This document shows positions 10,801 to 20,800 of a stretch of 64,000 bases of DNA, piece by piece; position 1 is the first letter of the stretch; each line of letters opens with the position of its first letter. Source of the DNA: Zygaena filipendulae (Eukaryota > Arthropoda > Insecta > Lepidoptera > Zygaenidae). The position numbers and the translations under genes are program-made. The stretch spans positions 699,501 to 763,500 of the forward strand of contig OU015675.1 of assembly GCA_907165275.2 (NCBI GenBank), read 5' to 3'. A model generated the notes under the pieces. The model ran no database searches. It was given only the letters and a program-made list of their open reading frames with translations, and was not told the origin of the DNA.

Positions 10801-12024
10801 ATGAAAACGAGCAAAATTAATATAATGTGGCACACGAAGTTTCTGATGCTGATTTTTTTATTCGTTGCGTCAACGTTAGCGCAAAAGAGGATTCAGTGCA
10901 ACCAAAAAACGACGCTCCTTTTCCATAAAAGTTCTATATACAATTTTTCTGTGAAAGTTTTGTATAGAGTCGCTCATGGAAGGGATGGACATTTTGTGTA
11001 TTCGCCATTGTCCACGTGGCTTCAACTGGTGGACCTCGCCGAAGGAGCACAAGGTACGACCGCAGAAGAGATAAGGAAAGTCACAGGATATCATAAGCGG
11101 TTGTGTTACAGACGCAAACTACGGCAGATATTAATCACAATGTACAATCGACTGAAGGAAACGTCGAAACGCAATAGAATCATGATCTTCGATGAACTGT
11201 TGGACGTTAAACACAGTTACAGACACAAAGTCCTGGTGGACAATAACGTGAAAATTCTACTACTGCAGTTTAACAGAGAGAATAACTCGTTAGACGGTGC
11301 AGACATCTCGTTGCCTGATGATACTAAAAGAGCAATCGAGGAAGCGCTCAGAGAACTGATGTATCCTCTTGAGTATAACGAAATGCTTATGATTGACAAT
11401 GCCTCTTATGATATCAAGTGGAAGTACCCATTCAACCCAGCGCAAACGAAGTTAGCGGCTTTCTATTATAACGGAATGGTTGGTGAAGTGAATATGATGA
11501 CCCAAATCGGAAAATTCAATGTCACAGAAATACCATTGATAAAAGCGAAGATACTAGAGCTGCCTTGTTTGAACGATGATAGAGTTACAATGTTGTTTTT
11601 TCTACCTACCGAAGGTTATGTCGACGAAGTTTTTTATAACTTAAGACGGACGCGTTTGAGATCAATATTTCACAAGTTCGAAACGCAAGGTTTGAGAACT
11701 GTGAACGTGTCTATACCTAGGTTCCACATCGATACCGACATAGACAATTTACCTGAGTTACTCGATGACATGGGATTGAAGAGCATGTTTAATTTGGGCG
11801 CTGCGAATTTCACTGGTATCACCGATTACAAAATGCACGCGTCGATTATGTCCCAAAAGATCAGTATCGATGTGGACGAGGAAGGTGTTAACGCGCTAGT
11901 AGAGTCCATGGCTAGTCAAGCCACAGACTTCGTATTGAATCGCCCATTCGGTTTCATGCTAGTCGATAGATCAACCCATATCATTTATTTGGCCGGCATG
12001 TATTCTATTCCTGTGGCGTATTAA
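10801..12024 (+). CDS. Secreted serpin-like protein with altered reactive loop
   Basis: A single-exon serpin-fold protein, 407 residues from the ATG at 10801. The frame is open further up, but the only upstream start-like codon (10762) is GTG. A second ATG at 10825 would give 399 residues; either leaves a hydrophobic signal peptide ending near STLAQ. Serpin blocks are clear: FVYSPLSTWLQL, ILELPCLND, SIPRFHIDTDIDNL and NRPFGFMLVDRS. The hinge is unusual: after DEEG (Gly362) comes VNALVESMAS, with Val at P14 and bulky or charged residues at P11-P9. The loop to the RPF anchor is five residues shorter than in the neighbouring serpin. This suggests poor loop insertion and a non-inhibitory or modified role. 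AATAAA at 12025-12030 touches the stop codon. Function is inferred from the fold only. Confidence 0.92.
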   Translation: MKTSKINIMWHTKFLMLIFLFVASTLAQKRIQCNQKTTLLFHKSSIYNFSVKVLYRVAHGRDGHFVYSPLSTWLQLVDLAEGAQGTTAEEIRKVTGYHKRLCYRRKLRQILITMYNRLKETSKRNRIMIFDELLDVKHSYRHKVLVDNNVKILLLQFNRENNSLDGADISLPDDTKRAIEEALRELMYPLEYNEMLMIDNASYDIKWKYPFNPAQTKLAAFYYNGMVGEVNMMTQIGKFNVTEIPLIKAKILELPCLNDDRVTMLFFLPTEGYVDEVFYNLRRTRLRSIFHKFETQGLRTVNVSIPRFHIDTDIDNLPELLDDMGLKSMFNLGAANFTGITDYKMHASIMSQKISIDVDEEGVNALVESMASQATDFVLNRPFGFMLVDRSTHIIYLAGMYSIPVAY

Positions 12025-12030
12025 AATAAA
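12025..12030 (+). terminator. Polyadenylation signal of the plus-strand serpin
   Basis: AATAAA begins on the first base after the TAA stop, and a (TTTA)n run follows. If used, the 3' UTR is only a few tens of bases. Confidence 0.55.
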
Positions 12031-12810
12031 TAGATGTGATTATTTATTTATTTATTTACATAATAACTCATTAAAATTGTGTTGATTTTCTGCTGCCAGT
12101 AGCTTCCGTACTTAGAGACAAGTTCCGTTGCGACAAGACGCAACGACGAGTCGCATAGTGTGAGCAGGCATTTAGATGACACAGAGGGGCGTATTTGTTC
12201 ATATCAAACACCTCGCACCGGGTTTTATACAAACATTGGCAATCAATGCCATAATCATATATAGGTACAATAATTCAATCACTGAGTGTTCAAGCCCAAA
12301 TATTTAACTTCAATCTTTGTCAATTTCAAAATATTTCAAATCAAATATGTATTCCACATCACTAGTGAGGTCATGGAGTGCTTACAAATGACGGAAGTAT
12401 TTGATATTGATTTGAGGCAATTTATCGATGCCGAAGTGCAAAGATTTGTGCACGAAAATGTTTTTCCTTATTTTTTCACATAGCTATTAGGTACTTTTTC
12501 TATTTTGGCATACGTTTTTTCTGGAGCAAAACGTGCATGACAAAGTCTATTACTATGTTTTTAAACGAGGTTATCAGTTACTGACCCCACAGGCCCACAC
12601 AACGTCCTTAAAAGTTGGTATAGGAAGCTGATAATGGAGTTGAATAGCGTTACTGTTATTTTATGTAGTTGACCTATATAATAAATCCGCCAAGGTCAAC
12701 AAAAACGAAGAAGACACTGACAAATTGGCAAAAGACTACCTAGTCTAGTAAAAGACACACAAATTGACAATAGCCTAGGTCAGTGGGTCGCGATCCACCC
12801 GGTAGGTCGC

Positions 12811-13190
12811 GAGTAGGGTTGCCACATTTTTTGGAAAAAATATAGTATTTTGACTGAAATATGCTAGTTTCCTGGGTAAAAAAATCGAAATTCTATTTAG
12901 TCCGTCAGTTAGATAATAAAAAAATAGAAGACACGTATTTTTTGATTTTTTTAAATAATGGAAATATGCATAGATAAAGCGCATTAAAGTTTAGGGTGGG
13001 GGACTCGTGATGTCACAGCTCGCTATAACGTGCGAACAAACTGTAGCGAGGCGTGACGTCATGTGAAATTTCGACTTGATATATCTCCGTTATTTTTTGG
13101 TTACATAAAAAATAAAAAAATACGTGTCCAAAATTTTTAATAATCTACAAAACGGACTAAAAATAAAATTAGGAAACTAGCCTAGGTGAA
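12811..13190. mobile_element. CRE-type MITE, diverged copy
   Basis: It shares the family's inner blocks: 'tagtccgtcagttag', 'gataaagcgcattaaagttt', paired TGACGTCA-like sites about 45 bp apart, 'acgtgtccaaaa' and 'aatctacaaaacggactaaa'. Better preserved copies lie at 29194-29513, 37110-37440, 59035-59366 and 63126-63531. Confidence 0.65.
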
Positions 13191-13234
13191 AACCGAAAAT
13201 ACAAAAATAAAGAGGTAACATTTGTGACTTTGTA

Positions 13235-13566
13235 AGGTTCTAGGGGTGTAATCACTGGATCTACTGCGGGGTTAGCCAAGTTGACATTCTGCAATCGTTA
13301 ACGCATAGAAAACATAAGTAACAAATCGTCATGTCACTTGTGGGCGGGATTGGCTGACCAAGTGACATGCCGGTTTGTTACTTATGTTTTCTATGTTTTC
13401 TTTGTAGAATGTCAACTTGTCTAACCCCGTTGAACCGATTTTGAAAATTCTTTTACCAATAGAAAGCGACGTCATTTGTGATTGTCATAGGCTGTGTGTG
13501 TTTAACTCGGAATTCCCGCAGAAACTCCGAAATTACCGAGGGTGAAACCGCGGGGGAACAGCTAGT
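13235..13566 (+). mobile_element. Helitron-type element split by a foldback
   Basis: The left part ends 'aatcactggatctactg' and the right part resumes 'ttgaaccgattttgaaaatt'; in the related copy at 29608-29790 these are contiguous. The right end has the hairpin and CTAG ('ggggaacagctagta'). Confidence 0.65.
13267..13429. mobile_element. 163-bp foldback nested in a Helitron
   Basis: The left arm from CGGGGTTAGCCAAGTTGACA pairs with a right arm ending TGTCAACTTGTCTAACCCCG. Arms of about 70 bp are separated by a short loop near 'gtgggcgggattggctg'. Confidence 0.75.
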
Positions 13567-13679
13567 AAAATATAAACACAATAACAACAAAAGTAATAAA
13601 CAGTCTTTTATTTGAAAGTCCAATTAATGAATGACAAGTTTTTGCAAATTAGTAGTTTAAAATTATTCACTTTTTTAAC

Positions 13680-13862
13680 TGATCTATACTAATAATATAA
13701 TATTATAAAGAGAAAAGATTAGATTTTTTGTTTGTTTGTTACGATTTAACTCAAAAACTACTGGACCGATTTCAAAATTTCTTTCGTCATTAGAAAGCTA
13801 AATTATCCCTGAGTAGCATAGGCTATATTGTAATCCGGAATTCCCGCGGCAACTCCGAAATA
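13680..13862 (+). mobile_element. Helitron-type repeat, AAAACTACTGGACCG variant
   Basis: It carries the 5' 'tatactaataatataatatt' stretch, a 'tgtttgttacgatttaac' block, 'actggaccgatttcaaaatt' and a truncated 'ggaattcccgcggcaact' end. It is the same variant as 36680-36885 and 58080-58250. Confidence 0.6.
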
Positions 13863-14275
13863 TAGTTATATAATACTTATAGTAGATATGAAATTAATTA
13901 TTTACGTCTTCTTTATTGGTTTGAAATGTATTTTATTAGATTGTAGTTTTTGAATTTAATTTAGTTTTGCACCTAATAATTTGGTTTGCGTAATAAATAT
14001 TTAGACATTATTTTTAATAAAAAAGAAAGTAGGTATATGCTTTAAACTACACGGCAGAAGTGAAATCTTCTTTATATTATTATCTAGATGCTAATGTATA
14101 AATGCATGACGTGTTTTTAGTCCATGGAATTATAACGTTCATACACGTGTTAGATAGATAGGTACTAGGAAAAATTGGGTAGATATTAAATATCAGCAAT
14201 AAAAAGTGTGCCAAAAGATAATTTCAAAACATTTCTTTGAATCTTTATCTATACAATTTACATAGTATAAAATGA

Positions 14276-14450
14276 AGTCACTTCCGTTGTCTGTTCGCGA
14301 TAAACTCAAAAACTACTTAATGGATTTTCATGCGGTTTTCACTAATAGATAGAGTAATTTATGAGGCAGGTTTATATGTATAGTTTATACTGAAATTCCC
14401 ACGGGAGCTCCGAGTTAACTGCAAGTGAAACTGCGGAGGACAGCTTTTAA
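14276..14450 (+). mobile_element. Helitron-type repeat, TGTCTGTTCGCGATAA variant
   Basis: It contains 'tgtctgttcgcgataaact', 'ggattttcatgcggttttca' and the 'aactgcaagtgaaactgcgg' hairpin. The CTAG end has mutated to 'cagctttt'. Confidence 0.55.
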
Positions 14451-14630
14451 ATTAATATCCATAGGTAATTAGTTGAAACCGTTAAATATGAGAAGATTAG
14501 AATGTTAAGGTTGTCTAGATTATTTCTAACGAGCTATTCCCCGGGTTCGCGGCTTGACTTTTTCTGACACTTCCAACAATTATCGTTATATTTCAATTTT
14601 CAACCAATTTACAAATATACTTCACAAAGT

Positions 14631-14982
14631 ATACAACGTGTTAATGAATTAACTGAAAACTAGAAAGTAGTTTGCTCAGAATCGACTAGCGAATCGATCG
14701 CACTATGTTTTAATATAGGTTATATTTTTTAATTTTTATTAGCCCATGTCTAAATTATTTATGATACAATATTAGGCGCGTACGCCGCCGCAGCAAAAAA
14801 TTCGAACCGTTAGGCCCGGGCGTAGCGCTTGGAATTTCGTAGATTGGTCACCTCCAAACTAGTGTTGAATAACTTTTAAAGTATACATTTTTTCGACATC
14901 AAACATATTTTAATCATATTATTGTTTATTTTTTTAAATGGGGTGTATCAGGTTTTCAGTTAATTCATTAACACGTTGTATA
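14631..14982. mobile_element. MITE with TACAACGTGTTAATGAATTA termini
   Basis: An approximately 350-bp element with about 30-bp inverted ends (TACAACGTGTTAATGAATTA and its complement) flanked by TA. Other copies: 15804-16152 and 40362-40697 (both inverted) and 37779-38098 (one end lost). The interior includes a conserved 'gcgatcgattcgctag'-type palindrome and no coding sequence. Confidence 0.8.
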
Positions 14983-15418
14983 CCTGAACCTACCTCATGA
15001 ATCACTCTACCTAATAGTGAAAACCGCATGAAAATCCGTTCAGTAGTTATAATAGGTATGTATAAAGGATAAGGGTATTCACTTGTGTATGGAAGAGCTG
15101 ATTTTATCTAACATAACTAATAAACTTTAATTTATCTTTTTTTCAATGTTTGTTTTTATTTCTAGTAAGATGATAATTTCTTTTGGAAATACCAAATAAA
15201 TTTGTACACTCCTATTGGACGATTTGTTTTCTTTCTTATACATACTTAGAATAATACATAATATAAAAATAGCACATTCTTATGACTAGTATCACAACAG
15301 CTTCCTTTTAAGGCTGTGCATAATGCAAACTCGGAAGATTCTAATCTGTTGGGCTTTATTATAAAGTTAGGTAGGTAGGTGTTTGTAAGATTTTTGTTAT
15401 ATGGGTATAGTTAGCGAA

Positions 15419-15592
15419 TTTATAGCGCCATTTTGTATCAAATTTTTTTGTACGTAGATATTGTTAGTATTTAAACAATGTAATAAGCTTGACACATTTG
15501 ATAAACGTTCTCTAACTCCCAATAAAGTAGTTTGTATTGTTACCTTATCTATGAAATTTTGTGGGATAACATGTTTTTGCTTATCGGCGTCC
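15419..15592. mobile_element. Truncated MITE of the GGACGCAGATAAGC family (inverted)
   Basis: The body matches 3689-3924 in reverse, ending 'ttttgcttatcggcgtcc'. The other terminus is missing. The 65-codon open frame here belongs to the repeat. Confidence 0.65.
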
Positions 15593-15803
15593 AATTAAAA
15601 TACTTTTGAATAGTGCCTAGTAAAGTTCTACGATTGACGAAAGTTTTTACACATTTCCGGTGCTGTCTGTACAGAATGTAATTTTAAACTATGTATACAC
15701 GTAGCTAAGCTATCGATGTTTAGCTACACATTTGATATTCGGGGGTAATTAAGGTGGACAGGTACTTAGGTGGCGTGTCTTGTTGTGTTGCGACAAAAGC
15801 ATA

Positions 15804-16152
15804 TACAACGTGTTAATGGATTAACTGAAAACCTAATACACCCCATAAAAAAATAAAAAATAATATGATTAAAATATTTTATGTCAAAAAATTTATACTT
15901 TAAAAGTTATTCAACATTAGCTTGGAGGTGACCTATCTACCAAATTCTAAGCGCTACGCCCGCGCCTACCGGTTCGTTTTTTTTTGCTGCGGGCGGCGTA
16001 CGCGCTAAATATTGTATTATAAATAATTTAGACATGGGCTGGTAAAAATTAAAAAAAAAATAACCTATATCAAAACATAGTGCGATCGATTCGCTAGTTG
16101 ATTCTGAGCAAACTAGTTTCTAGTTTTCAGTTAATTCATTAACACGTTGTAT
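15804..16152. mobile_element. MITE with TACAACGTGTTAATGAATTA termini, second copy
   Basis: It is inverted relative to 14631-14982, about 820 bp away, with both termini present. The pair could fold into a large hairpin. Confidence 0.8.
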
Positions 16153-16532
16153 GTAGGTATATTCTGTTTCATACATTTAGTACATTTAGTACATTTACTA
16201 TGTTGTGGCACAGAATAGAAAATAACTGATAGAAGAGACATCAGTTTAGTATGAAAACAGGTGAGAACCAGTGTCGCCGGGTATATCGCGCACAAAACTA
16301 TTCATCACGCAATAAAACATTCATTAACATAAAGAAATGTATTGATAGCTTTTTGGTTACGTTTTTACTTAGGTAAAAAAATGTTGTTTTAAAAATTCAC
16401 GGTTTTGTGAATATTGTGGAAAATACATATGCGATGCGACAAAAGAAGTTTTAGGTAAGTTAGAGCAAATTTTCCCCCTAGATGTAGTTATTTTCATTGC
16501 GTGTTGTGGGCTGTGGGCCTGTGGCGCGTTCT

Positions 16533-16764
16533 GGGCCCTTATTCACTATGACCAACAACATTCCTTGCCCATAACGCGCGTCCCAAAAACGCATTACCAA
16601 ACGTTCTAAATGCCAAAATATTAGAAACCATTATTCTGTATGCCAGAAGAAACGTTGTAAATGTATTCTTTTGCAGTGAAACTTCTTTGATTACGAGGGA
16701 AAGGCAATTTTTTTAGCGCGTTATCTTAACGCGCCGTGTTACGATCATAAAGTGAATAAGGGCC
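16533..16764. mobile_element. MITE with GGGCCCTTATTCACTATG termini
   Basis: A 232-bp element with inverted ends GGGCCCTTATTCACTATG and CATAAAGTGAATAAGGGCCC (one base inserted). Further copies: 19091-19317 (inverted), 32144-32354, and a half copy at 17665-17776. Confidence 0.8.
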
Positions 16765-16848
16765 CTGTTTGTGGTGCGTCTCTAACCATACTAAAAGTAC
16801 CTATGAAACAGATATGCTTCTGTCGCGACACAACACTACACAACACAT

Positions 16849-17083
16849 GGACGCAGATAAACAATAACATGTTAAACCTCAATATTAAGAAGCTTCAGAA
16901 CGCTTTATTGAGAGTTATAGAACGTTTTTTAATTATGTGTTTACCTTACTACATTGTTTAAATACCAACAAAACGTTAAACAAGAAAACATTTTAAATAA
17001 AATGACGCTATGATTTTAAAACACAATTTAGGTACTCAAAATTTCTCCAGTGTGTGTTAACACGCTATTGCTTATCTATGTCC
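16849..17083. mobile_element. MITE of the GGACGCAGATAAGC family
   Basis: Both termini are intact, flanked by ACAT on each side (4-bp target duplication). The body matches 3689-3924. Confidence 0.8.
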
Positions 17084-17664
17084 ACATAAGAGTGTTTCCG
17101 CCTTTATTTGTGGTGTCTTTTTAAGTAATTTTTTCGTAATTAAAAAAATATCACTTTTAGATTCACAGAGGAAACCTTAATTAAAAACGCGAGTTCATGA
17201 CCTTTGCATTTGATTTGTTTGATTAAGCTTAACTATCAAGGGATCTAACAATAAAGGTTTACGTACAAAAAACGGTAAGTGTTTTCCGTAAAATTTGCGT
17301 ATAATAAATACGTCTCAACACTATTTTGCTATAAAATGTGCCATAAAGCTACTCCCTAACGTGCTTTTGCATTATACATCACCTTAAAGAATACACACTG
17401 CTTTTCAAATGGCGTTACATTGCTTATCTTAATTAAAAATCGATATACATTAACAATAATAAAATATTCACAAAGTAACAAAACATACTCACTTAAGAAT
17501 TAGATCAACCCGGTGCTTGGGTTTAAACCTGATAAAAGCTAGCCTTTTACGGTCTTTTATCGGGTTTCATCTCAAGCACCACAAACACTCACACATGCTT
17601 GTGTTTTTTTTGTGTGTGTATCATTTCATTAACTATATTGTACTATTCGGATGTTTAATCACAC

Positions 17665-17776
17665 AATGTAAATGTATTTTTTTGCAGTAAAACTTCATTG
17701 ATTACGAGGGAAACACAGTTTTTGCGGCGTCTTATCTTAACGCGGCGTGTTATGGTTATAGTGAATAAGGGCCCTG
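17665..17776. mobile_element. Half copy of the GGGCCCTTATTCACTATG MITE
   Basis: Only the right half remains: 'gtaaatgtattttttt', 'gattacgagggaaacac', 'taacgcggcgtgtta' and the terminus 'tagtgaataagggccc'. Confidence 0.7.
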
Positions 17777-17818
17777 GCGTGTTTAGCTTCACATTGTTCT
17801 ACAAAATTAATGAATACG

Positions 17819-17846
17819 CTCAGACGAAATAATTATTTCGTCTGAG
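17819..17846. repeat. 28-bp perfect palindrome in the 3' region of the 14-exon gene
   Basis: CTCAGACGAAATAA followed by its exact complement, with no spacer. It is flanked by the direct repeats TGAATAC at 17810-17816 and 17848-17854. It sits about 25 bases beyond the stop codon, so it would form a perfect 14-bp hairpin in the 3' UTR. Confidence 0.85.
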
Positions 17847-17871
17847 TGAATACGGTAAATATTTACAGCGG

Positions 17872-20800
17872 TCATTGGAAACCGAACAACATGATCAGTA
17901 ATGGCACAGTTATAAGGCACACTAAATACACGGAGGCTCTCGGCTCGCATTCCGATATTATCAGGAACTGCTCGTTCCACAGCGAGTCGTTGTTGCGCAA
18001 CGGCACTTCTAGAACGACCTGGGGAAACAAAGATGGAGAGTTTATCACCGCAATACGCAATTGCAAAATGTATCTTATTCAATACTAGCTGCGCCCCGTG
18101 GTTTCACCCGCGTTAATTTCAGAGATCCCGCGGGAATTTTGGTATAAAAGTAGTCTAAGATACTCCTTATAACATCAGCTATTCGCAGTGAAAGTCCCGT
18201 TAAAATCGGTCCTGTCATTTCAGAGATTAGCCGGAACAAACAGACAGACGGACAGAAAAAAAAATTGATTTTTTTATGTAAGTAGGTAAAGTATATACTT
18301 TCATATGCATTTAGTAAAAAGCTTTATGCTATTAATTTGAAATTACAAACAGACAGTTCAATTTTATTTATACAGTGTGTCCCAGAAGTCGATGTCAAGC
18401 CGGAATCGGGTGATAGGACAAATCATAATAATTACCAGAAAAATATAAAAAAAAAATTTTAGTAGTGTATTTTTTTAATTACAGCAATTTTTTTTTTTCG
18501 AAAAATGTACATCCTTTGATTGCTTTTTAGCTCCTTTAGCTACAAATCTTTACTGTATGTTTAAAGATGTATAGATAGATATAGATTTTTGGAGCAACTT
18601 TATTTGTGGTAGCTCCATATCCTACTTAATATTATAAACGCGAAAGTTTGTAAGAATGTATGAATGGATAGATGGATGTTTGTTACTCTTTCACGCAAAA
18701 ACTACTGAATAGATTTAAATGAAACTTTACAACAATATAGCTTATACATCAAATTAACACATAGGGTACTTTAAATCCCGGAATTCCCGCGGGAACTCTG
18801 AAATTAACGCGGGTGAACCCAGGGGGCACAACTGGTCGAGGATATTTACCTTCTGGCTGGAGAATATATCGAGCAGCAGGTCGCACCGCTCCGTGCTGTT
18901 CCGGCACTCGCGCAGCGTGGTGCGCGCGACGTCGTACCGCGTCTTCTGCAGGTCGAAGCGGGCCCTGATGTAGTTCCTCTGAACCTCATTCTCCGAGTTG
19001 AACACGAAGAAGTAGTAGCCGTTGGCTGGGACTCTGAAATCAAATAGTGAATGGAGGTTTTAGGTATTTTTTGGCTAAAACCGAAGATAAGCCTTATTCA
19101 CTATGATCATAACGCGTCGCGTTAAGATAAGGCCGCACCTAAATTGCTTTTCCCGCGTGTTCAAAGAAGTTTCACTTTAAAAAAATACATTTACAACGTT
19201 TCTTTTATCACGAAGAATATAAATTTCTTACATTTTATCATCTGGAGCGTTTGGGATTGTGTTTTGAGGACGCGCATTACGGGCAAGGAATGTTATTGGC
19301 CATAGTGAATAAGGGCCAAGTCCTTACTTTCTTTACATAGTTTTTTAGTTTTGTGTTTTTGGAAGTCGGTTTTAATTTTTTTGTTAAAATTTTGTTTATT
19401 TCTCGCTTTTAAGTGACTTAGTTCGTAATTTTTACCATAGCCTAATGTCAACTACTCATCACCTTTTACAAAATATTGCTTTTCCCGACGCAGGGACGTT
19501 AATTGTTGAGAAGTTCTCCTAGTACATCACCATCAGTTCCACTTCACCATATACATTGTGACGGGCATAAATTGTTTAGAAACCATACTAAAGTTAACGA
19601 TTCGGAACCCGTGAAATACCCATTATTGAGTAGTTCCGATGACCATCTGTGATCTTCATCATCAGTTCCTCTTCTTCAAATTTTGCTTTCCGAAAGCAAA
19701 TAAACGATTTACTATAAAAAATACAAAAATCGCTATAAGTGTTCTCATAATTTTTGAAGAGTTCCCTCGATTACGCCAAGATTTCATCATCAGATCTCGA
19801 TTTGGTGACAATGGAATCAATTTGGGAGTATCCCCGTCCAAATAAAAAAACAATTTTTTAAATCGCTTCAATCGGAACCCGTGAAATACGTATTATTTTT
19901 GAGTTGTTCCGATGACCACCTGTGGTCTTCATCATCAGTTCCACTTCTTCAAATTTTGCTTTCCGAAAGCAAATGAACGATTTACTATCAAAAATACCCA
20001 AATCGCTATAGGTGTGCCTATAATTTTTGAAGAGTTCCCTCGATTTCTCCAAGATTCCATCATCAGATTCCGACTTGGTGGCAATGGGACCTAATTGGGA
20101 GTAAACCCTTTCAAACAAAAAAAGAATTTTTCAAATCGGTCCAACAGTCTTCGAGTAATCGGTGATACATATAATCGAACATAGAACCTCCTCCTTTTTG
20201 GAAGTCGGTTAAAAATTAAGACACTTCATGTCGCTGACGCTGACGCTGTCTGTTCGCGATAAACTCAAAAACTACTGAACGGAAGGTTTATTTATAGTTT
20301 ATCCTGGAATTGGTGCGAAAATTCCGAAATATTATAAATGTGCGTGTGAGTTTTTTTGTTTGTTTGTTTCACTTTCACGCCTTAACGGCTCAACCGATCA
20401 CCACGAAATTTTACATACACGCTGTCAGGAGTACAGAGAAGGATATAGCGTACTTTTTATCTCGGGATTCTCCCGGAAACTGTAAAGCCAGATTTCTCGG
20501 CGGTAGTTGTCTATTTGCGTCCATCAATATAAACATATCGATGTCTTTTATATTTTCGGTGTCAGCCGAAAACTTCGAGAAATATTTTGCGGTTTATAGC
20601 ACCATAAAATATCTATAGTGTCAAATTCAGCAAAACTAATACAGATTTATTGTAACTTGAAGCTTCCTAAACATATTATGTGAGAAAGAGGAAGAACAGG
20701 AAATTAGATAATTAATAGAGAAAGAAAAACGAGTACATTGGCCGCATACTTTACAATTTTTACTAGGATCATTGATATGAGCAACTTGCTTCTTTTATTC

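Noticed and set aside
12286..12483. 65-codon frame ending DIDLRQFIDAEVQRFVHENV
   Set aside because: The end looks mildly protein-like, but no family was recognised and no matching exon was found nearby; too weak to call.
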